Shown here piece by piece: positions 45,305 to 54,478 of a stretch of DNA of 64,000 nucleotides. The notes beneath the pieces are model-generated. The model saw only the letters and a list, made by a program, of their open reading frames with translations. It had not been told where the DNA came from and made no database searches. How positions within the stretch are numbered: position 1 is the stretch's first letter; the number at the start of each line of letters is the position of its first letter. Source of the DNA: Bog-756 sp963734435 (lineage in GTDB: Bacteria; Actinomycetota; Acidimicrobiia; Acidimicrobiales; RAAP-2); assembly GCA_963734435.1 (NCBI GenBank), contig CAVTHA010000009.1, positions 62,001 through 126,000 on the forward strand, given 5' to 3'. Position numbers and translations under genes: made by a program.

Positions 45305-45878
45305 TTCCTAGTCAGAGCTACAAATCAAGGGCGACGCTCTGACCAAAAAAGTCATTTGCCAACGCTTCGCTAACAAAGCCTCAGAAGTGACCGTTCGAGA
45401 GCCTACTCCCCCACCATTACGCCACCACCCGGCGCGCATCCTCGCCCGCTCCCCCTCCGATGCTCCACCCCACACGCCGACCAGGTCCGGATCGGCCATG
45501 CCTAGTCGAGACACTCGGCCCGCACCGGACACTCGGCAGAGACCACCTTGGCATCACCCATCGGTTCTTCCCGAACAGGGATTAACCCTCTGGTCCCCTT
45601 GCCCGGCACGCTCCCCGATCCATCCACTCTGGGCCACAAGAGTCTCGTGTCGGGCGGTCCGAGTGGGGTCCATGAGTGCCTCGACGAACCCGTTCACCTC
45701 CTCGACCGTCCGAGTTGCGCCAGAGGTCCAGGCGGGACCCGACTCGCCAGCCAGTAGTGAAGCCGCCATGAACCCGCCCGGTATCGGCGTACAGCCTGGT
45801 CCAACGTTGTGCCCGACGGCCGTGTTTAGGGAAAGCTCGAGCGCCTAGCAAAGAGGATGTATCGGAGGCTGAGAGGGG
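45305..45878. other. Gap with no recognised gene
   Basis: About 570 bp after the tRNA. Several overlapping open frames have Pro/Ser/Arg-rich chance composition. I see no integrase gene here. Confidence 0.5.
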
Positions 45879-46337
45879 TCAGTGCGCTCGCGCATGGCTT
45901 TCCTCCAGTGAAAGGCCGCGGATTTGACCGTCGATGATCGACCAGAACCGCGAGCACCGCACGGGCTCACCGGCCGGGCACCGCCGACCATGCTCGAGCG
46001 CGGTTCGGGCCACGTTGAGGCGGTGTTGCTGTTCGTCTAGCTCGCTCAGCTTGCGGTCGAGGATCTCCTGCCAGGCCCGCCGATCGCCTCCGGCGACGAG
46101 GGAGCCGATCTCAGCCAGCGAGAAGCCAACTTCGCGGAGAAAGAGGATCACGCCTACATCCCTGATGGCCGAATCGGCATAGCGCCGCTGTCCCGAGGCC
46201 CGGGTCACCGGTCGCACGAGTCCGAGATCGTCGTAGTAGCGAAGCGCGGTCGTCGCCAGGCCGGTGCGCTCAGCCAGTTCGCCTATGGATAGGAGCCTCG
46301 GCGGGTCCGACTCCCGAGCGCCTTTGGCAAGAGGCAT
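45879..46337 (-). CDS. MerR-family transcriptional regulator
   Basis: 152 residues, ATG 46337. HTH LSIGELAERTGLATTALRYYDDLGLVRPV at about 16-44, wing SGQRRYADSAIRD, then a dimerisation coiled coil. The C-terminal region has CPAGEPVRCSRFWSIIDG, two cysteines that might sense a ligand or metal. It is divergent from a methyltransferase gene and shares with it a 19-bp-spacer palindromic promoter, the usual target of MerR activators. Confidence 0.9.
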   Translation of the reverse strand: MPLAKGARESDPPRLLSIGELAERTGLATTALRYYDDLGLVRPVTRASGQRRYADSAIRDVGVILFLREVGFSLAEIGSLVAGGDRRAWQEILDRKLSELDEQQHRLNVARTALEHGRRCPAGEPVRCSRFWSIIDGQIRGLSLEESHARAH

Positions 46338-46367
46338 TGACTTCGAGTGTACTCGAAGTCGTTTACT
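46337..46367 (+). promoter_or_regulatory. MerR-type promoter with 19-bp spacer and palindromic operator
   Basis: TTGACT (-35, 46337-46342), a 19-bp spacer, then TTTACT (-10, 46362-46367). Centred in the spacer is GACTTCGAGT, GT, ACTCGAAGTC (46339-46360). The over-long spacer is the hallmark of promoters that MerR proteins activate by twisting DNA. Transcription would start near 46374, at the ATG of the methyltransferase, implying a leaderless mRNA. Confidence 0.8.
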
Positions 46368-46373
46368 TGCCTC

Positions 46374-46994
46374 ATGGGCATGAGGCAGCGTCTTCTCCAC
46401 GGCGCTGTTCGACAGTTTCACAACCCAACCGGCCCAGGCGGGCACGTGGTCGGCTGGATCATGGGTCGCCGCTCGTCGAACGTCCAGCGCAGTCGCTGGG
46501 CGGTGGAACTCCTCGGTATCCAGCCGACCGACCGGGTCATTGAGCTTGGTTGCGGGCCAGGGGTCGCCATCGCTGCCCTCGCCAGCCGGGCCAGTCAGGG
46601 CCTGGTAGTCGGTGTCGACCACTCTGAGGTGATGATCGGGCAGGCCAGCAGGCGCAATGCGGCAGCCATTCGTGCGGGACGGGTCCGACTGATACACGCT
46701 CCGGTCGAATACATGCGGTTGATCGACGGGCCATTCGACGCGGCACTGGCGGTCAACAGCGTCGGCTTCTGGTCCGAGCCTGAGGCCCGGTTGCGGGAGA
46801 TCGGCCACTTGCTGCGGACCGGCGGTCGGATCGCGCTGGTTTCGCAGCCCCGCTGTCCGGGAGCCACGGCGTCGACATCGGCTGCGGCCGCCGAAGAGCT
46901 GGCGACCCTCCTCCGGGAAGCCGGCTTCAGTGCCGTCCGCCGCCAGACGCTCGACCTCGAACCGCCGGCTGAGTGCGTTCTCGCCGTCCAGTAG
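46374..46994 (+). CDS. Class I SAM-dependent methyltransferase
   Basis: 206 residues. SAM motif I is VIELGCGPGVA and motif II is VVGVDHSEVMIGQA, followed by FDAALAVNSVGFW and LLRTGGRIALVSQP. Substrate unknown; small-molecule or drug methylation would fit control by a MerR regulator. ATG 46374 (next in-frame ATG 46380) lies at the expected transcription start of the palindromic promoter. Confidence 0.88.
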   Translation: MGMRQRLLHGAVRQFHNPTGPGGHVVGWIMGRRSSNVQRSRWAVELLGIQPTDRVIELGCGPGVAIAALASRASQGLVVGVDHSEVMIGQASRRNAAAIRAGRVRLIHAPVEYMRLIDGPFDAALAVNSVGFWSEPEARLREIGHLLRTGGRIALVSQPRCPGATASTSAAAAEELATLLREAGFSAVRRQTLDLEPPAECVLAVQ

Positions 46995-47459
46995 TGCCAC
47001 GGATACCGCTCGGGTACGGGTGCCCGGGAGATGCCGTCGAGTGGGGGGGCATATCCCAGCGATCAGGCGTACCCAGTTACCTCACGGATCACCTTCGTTC
47101 AACTGGCTGCGCGGGCCAGGATCTCGGCGATCACCGAGTCAGCGTTCGCCTCGTCTGAGGCCCTGAGGGCAGGCACTTCATCGAAACTGAGTTGGTTGGG
47201 ATGACTGGCGCGTGGTGCCCTGCCCCACACCACCTCTTCAGCTGGCATCGGCCCTTGCCTACCCAACGGGCCGCTGAGCGAAACCTTGACCGTGGGGCCT
47301 CAAGGCCGGCGTCGGGGGCATTTCCGAGCTAGCTCCTCATTTAGACGGAGCCGCCAGGCGGCAAGAAGCGGCAATTCCGAGCTGGCGGCAAGCTGGCGGC
47401 GAGTTAGGTCGGGTCACCCGGGCCCTACCCCAAGGACCAACCAGTGGCACTCTGGAGGA
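46995..47459. other. Gap with no recognised gene
   Basis: About 465 bp. No open frame with protein-like composition and no RNA structure that I can recognise. Confidence 0.5.
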
Positions 47460-48218
47460 ATGAAAGGACCCATCCAGACAGCTCTGCGCAGACTGACGCG
47501 AGCAACACGGCCACTCGCCATGCGATCTGCCGGGACGGAGAAATCCAGCACCTCGATCGTCCGTCACGTCGGACGCCGTTCAGGTCGGATCTACGAGACC
47601 CCGGTCGTAGCGGTCGAGCACGATGACGGCCTTCTGATCGCCCTCCCCTATGGCGAACGTACCGATTGGATGAAGAACGTTCTCGCCAGCGGGCAGGCCA
47701 CCGTCGTGACCCATGGGCGAACGTTTGGGGTCGATCAGCCGCAGGTCGTCCCGATGACCGAGGCGACAAGGTACTTCGGTCCGAAGGAGCAGAACCTGCA
47801 CCGGCGCTTCGCCGTTGACTCCTGCCTCCAGGTCCATCGCATGGCGCCGCAGTTGTTAGGAGGAAGGGTGAAAGAGGCCCAACGGGATTACCCCATCGAG
47901 ACATTCGACCCTCTGCTTCGGGACCTCGTCTGCTGGAGGCTTGTCACACGTCAGGAGGGGACGACGGGGACGTGGCAGCTTGTGCCTAGGGCCCAGCAGC
48001 GGCTCGATGAATTGCTGCCCACAGGTGCGCCTGGCGCCGTGGCCGTCATCTATCTCGATCACCTGTGCGCCGACTGCCACCAGCCTGGACCCACCAGGAT
48101 CCACGAGGAATTCTATCTATGCGACAGGTGCTGGGCGGAGCGACAAGGCCATCTGAATGCCGTGGTCACGGAACCACCACCTGTTCAGCAGACGCACTTC
48201 TGGCGGCGATCTCGATAG
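47460..48218 (+). CDS. Deazaflavin-type oxidoreductase fused to a zinc-ribbon-like C-terminus
   Basis: 252 residues, ATG 47460 with GGAGG very close upstream. Residues about 1-120 resemble the Ddn/FDOR split barrel: SIVRHVGRRSGRIYETPVV and ALPYGERTDWMKNVLASG. Residues about 175-235 add WQLVPRAQQRLDELL and DHLCADCHQPGPTRIHEEFYLCDRC, two CxxC pairs that could bind zinc. The fusion is unusual. Cofactor use (F420 or FMN) is inferred from family only. Confidence 0.75.
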   Translation: MKGPIQTALRRLTRATRPLAMRSAGTEKSSTSIVRHVGRRSGRIYETPVVAVEHDDGLLIALPYGERTDWMKNVLASGQATVVTHGRTFGVDQPQVVPMTEATRYFGPKEQNLHRRFAVDSCLQVHRMAPQLLGGRVKEAQRDYPIETFDPLLRDLVCWRLVTRQEGTTGTWQLVPRAQQRLDELLPTGAPGAVAVIYLDHLCADCHQPGPTRIHEEFYLCDRCWAERQGHLNAVVTEPPPVQQTHFWRRSR

Positions 48219-48483
48219 CGAAAGGCGACAACCGTGGCCAGCTAAGGGCCAGATCGTGTTGAACCCGCCCACACCGTCGCACCCTGAGGCTGATGCTCAC
48301 CCCGCCCCGGTAGATGGTTCTTGACTCGACAGAGTGGGGTGATTGTCCCCCTGTCAGTCCGATCCTCTGTCACCTATCCATCCCGCCCGTCTCGGGTTGG
48401 CGATGGGTAGTTATCCACACGCCCACATGTGATGCCGATGATGGACGGGCGGCCGGCCCAGCTCACTTTTGAGCCGGGCGCCG

Positions 48484-49431
48484 TCAGAGCCCGGCCAGGT
48501 CGGCGACCACCAGCTTTCCGATGAAGTCGTAACCCTTGGTGTTGGCATGGATGTTGCCCATGGAGCAGTAGTAGGTGAGCTTGCAGATCTCCCACACGGC
48601 GGGCGGAATCTTCCCGTAGGGGGCAAGCTTCACCGCCGGTGGTGGAGGTGTCCCCATATCTGAATCGTCCCCGGCAGTTGCCTTCTTGTAGGGCGCCTGG
48701 GTCACATTGACGAAGGTGCCATCACCAACAGAGGTATAGGCAGCCTTGAGTGTCGGGTTGATCAACGAATCGAACGCCGCCACAGAGGCATTCGCCAATC
48801 CGGAGTTGGGTGATCCTGCCGGGTACACATAGTCGCCCAGAATCACGTCCGGGTAGGTGAGACCGACGATCTTGGCGCTGTCCCCGGCCATCATGAGCGC
48901 AGTGTCGAGCGCGGAGACCATCGAGCCCACATTGGTGGTGATGGCCGTGTCAGCATTCTCGACGCAGGTGAGAATGGCGCCGAGACCGCCGGCACTGGCA
49001 CATGACGTCACGTCATTGCCTCCGATGGACACCGTGATAAGGCCGATCTGACCCGGATGGGCCTTGATGAACGCCAGGGCGGCCAGCTCTTGTGTGGTGG
49101 TCGGGTAGGGAACGGCGTCAGTTGCGGCCACCGGACCGTACCCCGACTCGACACAGCCCATGACGGTCAGGATTGACGCAGTCGTTGCCCCGCCACACCC
49201 GAAGTTCTCGAGCTGGTACTTGGTCTTCTTGGCCACGTACGCGGTGTAGCCGGCCGTCGCGCCTATGCCCGGCTGGTACCCGACCGAATAGGAGTCCCCC
49301 AGCGAGAGGTAGAACTTCGGCGGCGACTTGGCCGCTTGGCTGGCCTCGGGGGCCACCGTTAGACCGATCAGGGCGACTGCCCCCGCTACCAGGACGGACA
49401 GGGCCACGGACAGAGTTGAGCGTCGATGCAT
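48484..49431 (-). CDS. Secreted SGNH/GDSL-family hydrolase
   Basis: 315 residues with a signal peptide (cleavage near SQAAK, residue 34). The nucleophile is Ser47 in YLSLGDSYSVGY; Gly and Asn oxyanion residues are in FGCGGATT and SIGGNDVTS; His is in MGNIHANTKGYD. This is an extracellular esterase or lipase of the SGNH type, similar to actinobacterial SGNH lipases. ATG start with GGGGGA about 8 nt upstream. Confidence 0.9.
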   Translation of the reverse strand: MHRRSTLSVALSVLVAGAVALIGLTVAPEASQAAKSPPKFYLSLGDSYSVGYQPGIGATAGYTAYVAKKTKYQLENFGCGGATTASILTVMGCVESGYGPVAATDAVPYPTTTQELAALAFIKAHPGQIGLITVSIGGNDVTSCASAGGLGAILTCVENADTAITTNVGSMVSALDTALMMAGDSAKIVGLTYPDVILGDYVYPAGSPNSGLANASVAAFDSLINPTLKAAYTSVGDGTFVNVTQAPYKKATAGDDSDMGTPPPPAVKLAPYGKIPPAVWEICKLTYYCSMGNIHANTKGYDFIGKLVVADLAGL

Positions 49432-49477
49432 GTACAGATCCCCCGATGTTGAGCAGTTCACCTTGATGACATAAAGA

Positions 49478-49502
49478 GTGACCTTTGTTACCACAAGGTC
49501 AC
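49478..49502. promoter_or_regulatory. Inverted repeat upstream of the SGNH hydrolase
   Basis: GTGACCTT (49478-49485), 9-bp spacer, AAGGTCAC (49495-49502). It lies 47-71 bp before the start codon, in the region expected for the promoter. Candidate operator; factor unknown. Confidence 0.4.
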
Positions 49503-49634
49503 CGGCACTTGCTCCTGAGGCTGGCCACCGGGACACCAATCGAGGGTCGTCCGAGACGGTGCGTGAGTGAGAGGCCCCAGATTCGCCACCCTCCGCGTTC
49601 ACCTGCCGTGAAGGCCGGGCCCCGGGCCGGACGG

Positions 49635-49832
49635 TCAGATGTGGTGGACGACCCAGGTCACGCCCTGGAAGGCCCGATAACCGAGGTAGACGACCGTCGC
49701 CACCAGCATGAATTTGAAGTACCAGGGGGACTGGCGATGGGCGAGCGGGACACTGCCGCAGTCGGGACACGTCCCGTCGTCGGCGAGCTCGTCGTCCGCC
49801 ACCCGTTGATCGCAGGTCTCACACCACGGCAC
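49635..49832 (-). CDS. Small zinc-ribbon membrane protein
   Basis: 65 residues, GTG start. CETCDQRV and CPDCGSVPL form a zinc ribbon; a single membrane helix follows (FKFMLVATVVYLGYRAF). This layout occurs in short actinobacterial proteins of unknown function. It lies about 100 bp downstream of der on the same strand. Confidence 0.75.
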   Translation of the reverse strand: MPWCETCDQRVADDELADDGTCPDCGSVPLAHRQSPWYFKFMLVATVVYLGYRAFQGVTWVVHHI

Positions 49833-49929
49833 GGCTCGGTCCTCCCCGGCCCATCATCCCACCGGTCACCGCCCCGACAGCCGGTTCGCCTCGATCACCC
49901 ATGGCCGTAGCCACCTAAGCTGCGGCCGG

Positions 49930-51297
49930 TCATCGCCGACCCCCGCCCCGACGGCCGCTCTCGGCCCGTACCCGCAGCTTGACGGGGGTGGGACCCAGCT
50001 CGAATCGCTCCCGGAGCCCGCGTTCGACATACCGCAGATACGTGGGCTGGAGGCGCCCGTTGGTGAACAGGGTGAAGGTGGGCGGGTCATTGGCCCCCTG
50101 CACTCCGTAACGGATGCGCGCCCCGGCCGGAGGGTGGGCGGCCTGGATCGACACCAGCGCCCGGTTGAGTGCACCGGTTGGGATCCGCCGGTGGTATGCC
50201 TCCTCGGCGGCAGCCACCGCCGGGAGGATGCGCTGCACCCCGAGCCCGGAGCGGGCGCTGACCTTGAGTACCGGGGCCTCCCCGAGAAACGCCAGGCGGT
50301 CACCCACGTCAGCCAGTACGTCGGTGCGGTCTTCGGTGGCGACGAGCTCCCACTTGTTGAGGACCACCACCGTGGGGCACCCGGCCGCGCCGACCCGCTC
50401 GGCCAGACGCTGGTCCTGGTGGGTGACGCCCGCGGTGGCGTCGATGACCAGGAGGGCGATGTCCGCCCGGTCGAGAGCTTCGAGAGCCCGGAGCACAGAA
50501 AAGTACTCGGTCCCGCGCTCGGTGCGGGACTTCCGGCGCATGCCGGCGGTGTCCACGAAGCAGACCGTCCCCTCCGGGGTTTCGACCACGGTATCGACCG
50601 CGTCGCGGGTCGTACCGGGGGCATCGTGGATGATCGAGCGCTCATCGCCCACCAACCGGTTGAACAGCGTCGACTTTCCGACGTTGGGTCGACCCACCAC
50701 GGCCACCCGGGGAATGCCGGAGCCATTGTCGGACACAACGTTGTCGGCTCCCTCCTCGCCCGGCAGACCGTCGACCTCGCCATCGTTCGGCGCGTCGGCA
50801 ATGAGGCGAACCACCTCGTCCAGAAGGTCGCCGGTCCCCCTCCCGTGGAGGGCACTGATCGACCAGGGCGTCCCGAGCCCGAGGCTCATGGCCTCCCAGG
50901 TGTCCAGCTCGCGCTGCGGCGAGTCGACCTTGTTGACCACCACCCGGACCGGGCGGCCGGACCGTTTGAGGAACCGGGCCACCGCCATGTCCTCGTCGAC
51001 GACACCGACGGTGACATCGATGACCAGGAGGACCAGGTCCGCCTGCGCCACGGCCCGCCCGGCCTGGGCCGTCACCTGGGCGTCGAGCAGGTCCCCGGCG
51101 GACAGCCAGCCACCGGTGTCGACCACGGTGAGGGGTTGACCTCCCCACTCGGCGTCCAGCTCCTTCCGGTCCCGAGTAACGCCGGGTCGTTCCTCTACCA
51201 CCGCCGCCCGACGGCCGACGATGCGGTTGACCAGGGTCGACTTGCCCACGTTGGGTCGACCGGCGATCACCACCACGGGCCGCCCCGTCGCCGTCAT
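49930..51297 (-). CDS. der: Ribosome-associated GTPase Der (EngA)
   Basis: 455 residues with two GTPase domains. GRPNVGKS at 13-20 and again at 202-209, DTGG and DTAGMRRK switch II motifs, NKVD and NKWE as G4, and a C-terminal KH-like domain. It assists 50S subunit assembly. ATG start overlaps the DUF512 stop by 4 bp (ATGA). Confidence 0.97.
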   Translation of the reverse strand: MTATGRPVVVIAGRPNVGKSTLVNRIVGRRAAVVEERPGVTRDRKELDAEWGGQPLTVVDTGGWLSAGDLLDAQVTAQAGRAVAQADLVLLVIDVTVGVVDEDMAVARFLKRSGRPVRVVVNKVDSPQRELDTWEAMSLGLGTPWSISALHGRGTGDLLDEVVRLIADAPNDGEVDGLPGEEGADNVVSDNGSGIPRVAVVGRPNVGKSTLFNRLVGDERSIIHDAPGTTRDAVDTVVETPEGTVCFVDTAGMRRKSRTERGTEYFSVLRALEALDRADIALLVIDATAGVTHQDQRLAERVGAAGCPTVVVLNKWELVATEDRTDVLADVGDRLAFLGEAPVLKVSARSGLGVQRILPAVAAAEEAYHRRIPTGALNRALVSIQAAHPPAGARIRYGVQGANDPPTFTLFTNGRLQPTYLRYVERGLRERFELGPTPVKLRVRAESGRRGGGRR

Positions 51298-52724
51298 GTG
51301 AGGCGTCCGAGCGACACCGGCACCCGTGGCGTCGCCGGCTCGACCCCGGTGACGTCGAGCGCCCGGCGGAGCGAGAGCCCGTCGGTCGGGACCACCTCGA
51401 CTGGGCGAGGCAGATCGGCGAGGGTGAGGTCGTCGAGGAAGCGGCCTTCGGACAGGCACGAATCCGGCAGCAGATACCGGTGCCCGCTCGGCTCACCGTC
51501 CAGGACGCGGACGAGATCGTGGCCGGTGAGGAGACCGGCAACGCCGATGTTGCCGCCGAAGAACTGGTTGGCCACCGCGATCACCCGGATGTCCGTGCGG
51601 TCGAGCGAGTCGACCAGGGGCCTCACCACCTGGGCCCCGTACTCGCCGCTCAGGACGGCGATCGGCGCACCGCTCTCTCCGGGCGGGTTCGGGCCCGCGC
51701 TCCGGGTTGCCCGGTAACCCGAGGCGGGAGCGCCGTCCACGGCGGCGAAGAAGCCGGGCCGGGCTCCGCGAGCGGCGTGTCGGTCACCGCCGAAGGCCGC
51801 CTCGAAGGCCCGGGCCATGCCGATCCCGTTCTCGTGCTGGGGGAACCCTTCGTAGGAGAGGACGTCCGGAAAACTCCGCTCCGCCATCAGGTAGTACTCG
51901 TCGGCGGCGAAGACCATGCGGCGGTCCAGGGCGGCGACGAACGTGTCCTGCCACCGCTCCACCGTCTCGCACACCGCTACGGCCTCGACCCGGGAGTGAG
52001 CCCGCATGGCCGCCTCGCCGGAGAAGCGGCTCACGCCGAGGGGGACGCAGGCCACCGTGGCCAGGGCCGGGTAGCGATCGAGGACGCCGGCCAGGGTGTC
52101 GTCGAGCACCGCCCCGTCGTTGCGACCCGGGCAGATGACGATCTGACCGTGGACCTCGATGCCGCCGTCGAGCAGCGCCCCGAGCCAGCGCAGGCTGGTC
52201 GCCCCGCGCCGATTGCGGAGCAGACGGGCCCGGATCTCCGGGTCGGTGGCGTGGATGGAGACGAACAGCGGGCTCAGGCGCTCGGTGAGCACGCGCTCGA
52301 GGTCCATCTCGGTGAAGCGGGTGAGCGTGGTGAAGTTGCCGTAGAGAAAGGAGAGGCGGTAGTCGTCGTCCTTCAGTGAGAGGCTCCGCCGCATGCCTTT
52401 GGGCAGCTGGTGGATGAAGCAGAACTCACAGTGGTTGTCACAGGTTCGGACCCGGTCGAAGACGGCCGACGACACCTCGGCGCCGAGCGGCTCACCCGCG
52501 GCCTTGGAGACCCGGAGCGCCACCGGCCGGCTCTGCGGCGGACGACGGATCACGAGGTCCAGCTCGGGCTCGTCGACCAACAGGCTGTACTCGATGACGT
52601 CCCGGGGCGACCGTCCGTTGAGGAACAGCAATTCGTCCCCCGGGAGGAGACCGGCTCGCTCGGCGGGTGACGATCGGGCCACCGCGACCACCTGCGGTGC
52701 CCTCGTCACGATGGGCGCCGACAT
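51294..52724 (-). CDS. DUF512 radical-SAM-like iron-sulfur protein with PDZ
   Basis: 476 residues. An N-terminal PDZ-like domain (1-75, ARSSPAERAGLLPGDELLFLNG) precedes the cluster motif RTCDNHCEFCFIHQLPKGMR (CxxxCxxC). LSFLYGNFTTLTRF and a C-terminal DUF512 domain ending RVLDG to SEGRFLDDLTL follow. Function is unproven. It is widely found next to der in Gram-positive bacteria, as here. Confidence 0.92.
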   Translation of the reverse strand: MSAPIVTRAPQVVAVARSSPAERAGLLPGDELLFLNGRSPRDVIEYSLLVDEPELDLVIRRPPQSRPVALRVSKAAGEPLGAEVSSAVFDRVRTCDNHCEFCFIHQLPKGMRRSLSLKDDDYRLSFLYGNFTTLTRFTEMDLERVLTERLSPLFVSIHATDPEIRARLLRNRRGATSLRWLGALLDGGIEVHGQIVICPGRNDGAVLDDTLAGVLDRYPALATVACVPLGVSRFSGEAAMRAHSRVEAVAVCETVERWQDTFVAALDRRMVFAADEYYLMAERSFPDVLSYEGFPQHENGIGMARAFEAAFGGDRHAARGARPGFFAAVDGAPASGYRATRSAGPNPPGESGAPIAVLSGEYGAQVVRPLVDSLDRTDIRVIAVANQFFGGNIGVAGLLTGHDLVRVLDGEPSGHRYLLPDSCLSEGRFLDDLTLADLPRPVEVVPTDGLSLRRALDVTGVEPATPRVPVSLGRLT

Positions 52725-52802
52725 GACACCAGCGTATCCGGTCCCACTTCGGACCCGGCGCCGCGGTCCATCGTGCGGGAGGGACCCCGGTAGCCTGGGT
52801 AC

Positions 52803-53840
52803 GTGGCTGTGGACCGTGTCCTGCTGGCCGAGCCCCGAGGGTTCTGCGCCGGCGTCGAGAAGGCGATCAAGGCGCTGGCCTGGATGGTGAGGGTGTTCGA
52901 GCCTCCGGTGTACTGCTATCACGAGATCGTCCACAACCGGCACGTGGTCGACCAGTTCCGGGCCCAGGGCGTGGTGTTCGTCGATGACGTCGACCAGGTG
53001 CCGCCCGGGTCGCCGCTCATGCTCTCGGCCCACGGCTCGGCCCCCGAAGTGGTGGAGGCGGCACGGGACCACGGCCGGGTGGTCGTGGACGCGGTCTGCC
53101 CTCTGGTGACCAAGGTCCACCACGAGCTCCGGGTCAGGGCGCGTAAGGGCTACACGGTTCTCTACGTCGGTCACCAGGGCCACGAGGAGGCGATCGGCAC
53201 CATGGCGGTGGCGCCGGACTCGGTTCGGTTGCTCGAGCGGGTGGAGGATGTCGACGCCGTCGACCCCCCTGGCGCCGACGGCACGGCCCCCATGGCGTTG
53301 TTGGCCCAGACGACGTTGAGCCATGACGAGTGGGCGGGCATCGTCGACCGGGCCCGCCAACGCTTTCCCGACCTGTGGATGCCCAACCGCAGCGACCTGT
53401 GCTTCGCCACTACCAACCGCCAGACTGCCCTGAAGGCCCTGGCCGGGCAGGCCGACGCCGTGATCGTGATCGGTTCTGTCAACTCCTCCAACACTGTGGC
53501 CCTCGAGCAGGTGGCGAAGTCGTTCGGCTGCCCGCGGGTGGTCCGGATCAACGATGCCTCCGAACTGCCCGATGATCTCGCCGGGACAGTCGGGGTCACC
53601 GCCGGGGCGTCGGCCCCCGAAGCACTGGTGCAGGCCGTGGTCGACCGGCTCGCCCCCGTCCACGGGGTGGTGAGCGCCCCGGTCACCGTGGAGGAGGAAT
53701 ATTTCCCTCCCCCACCCCGAGCTGCGCGACCTGCTGCGGAGCCTCGAGGTCGCCTTGGGGCTCATGAGCGGTACGGCGGACGATGCCGGATGGCCCGAGC
53801 CGGCCGATGGGGGCTCACCGGAACGGGTGCTGGCCGGTGA
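52803..53840 (+). CDS. ispH: 4-hydroxy-3-methylbut-2-enyl diphosphate reductase IspH, 3' frameshift likely
   Basis: The cluster ligands Cys15 (RGFCAG), Cys99 (DAVCPLV) and Cys200 (SDLCFATT) are present, with His44, His77 and Glu129. It makes IPP and DMAPP in the MEP pathway. After residue ~304 (VEEEYFPPPP) the frame becomes Arg/Pro-rich. In another frame ELRDLLRSLEVALGLMSG continues, ending at TGA 53884-53886. A one-base error in the C-run at 53705-53718 would explain this. The catalytic core is complete. GTG start. Confidence 0.94.
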   Translation: MAVDRVLLAEPRGFCAGVEKAIKALAWMVRVFEPPVYCYHEIVHNRHVVDQFRAQGVVFVDDVDQVPPGSPLMLSAHGSAPEVVEAARDHGRVVVDAVCPLVTKVHHELRVRARKGYTVLYVGHQGHEEAIGTMAVAPDSVRLLERVEDVDAVDPPGADGTAPMALLAQTTLSHDEWAGIVDRARQRFPDLWMPNRSDLCFATTNRQTALKALAGQADAVIVIGSVNSSNTVALEQVAKSFGCPRVVRINDASELPDDLAGTVGVTAGASAPEALVQAVVDRLAPVHGVVSAPVTVEEEYFPPPPRAARPAAEPRGRLGAHERYGGRCRMARAGRWGLTGTGAGR

Positions 53841-53929
53841 CCGGGTTACGGTCGCCGCCGACGTCCTCGAGCGACTGACCGGGTGAGGATCGGGGTGCCC
53901 TGGCCGTCAATCGGCGCGAGACTGTGGGT

Positions 53930-54478
53930 ATGACGACTTCGTTCACCAGCATGGATGTGTCGACTGCCGACCAGTGGGCGGTGATCGGCGCCGAGACGAT
54001 GCAGCATCAGGGGCGCGTGGCCGACAGCGTGCTGGCCATGCTCGAGTCGCTGGCCGACGTGGTCGACGGCTTCGCCGTCGACCAGCTCACCCACTGCCTG
54101 CAGACCGCCACCCGCGCCGAGCGGGCCGGGGCCGACGACGAATGGGTGGTGGCCTCGCTCTGCCACGACATCGGCAAGGCGGTGTCGGTGCCCAATCATC
54201 CGAAGATCGCCGCCGAGATCCTGCGACCCTACGTGCGGCCCGAGATCACCGCCGTCATCGCCAGCCACCAGGATTTCCAGGGCCGTCACTATTACCATCA
54301 CTTCGACCTCGATCCGAATATCCGCGAGCGCTACCGGGACGAGGACTGGTACTCGCTGGGCGAGCGGTTCGCCGACGAGTGGGACCAGAACAGCTTCGAC
54401 CCCGACTACCCCACCGAGCCCCTCTCGCATTTCGAGCCGAAGGTCAGGGCCATCTTCGGCAACCCGCACGTCCTGTAG
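53930..54478 (+). CDS. HD-domain phosphohydrolase-like protein
   Basis: 182 residues. The metal motif is LCHDIGKAVSVPNHPKIAAEIL, with further histidines in IASHQDFQGRHYYHHFDLD. The order resembles myo-inositol-oxygenase/HD-like diiron proteins, so oxygenase activity is possible. ATG 53930 preferred over GTG 53924. The next gene starts directly after its stop, so they probably form an operon. Confidence 0.85.
   Translation: MTTSFTSMDVSTADQWAVIGAETMQHQGRVADSVLAMLESLADVVDGFAVDQLTHCLQTATRAERAGADDEWVVASLCHDIGKAVSVPNHPKIAAEILRPYVRPEITAVIASHQDFQGRHYYHHFDLDPNIRERYRDEDWYSLGERFADEWDQNSFDPDYPTEPLSHFEPKVRAIFGNPHVL

Noticed and set aside
45554..45769. 71-codon minus-strand frame after the tRNA (possible integrase fragment)
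   Set aside because: No tyrosine-recombinase motif and no ribosome site; several overlapping frames look equally plausible.
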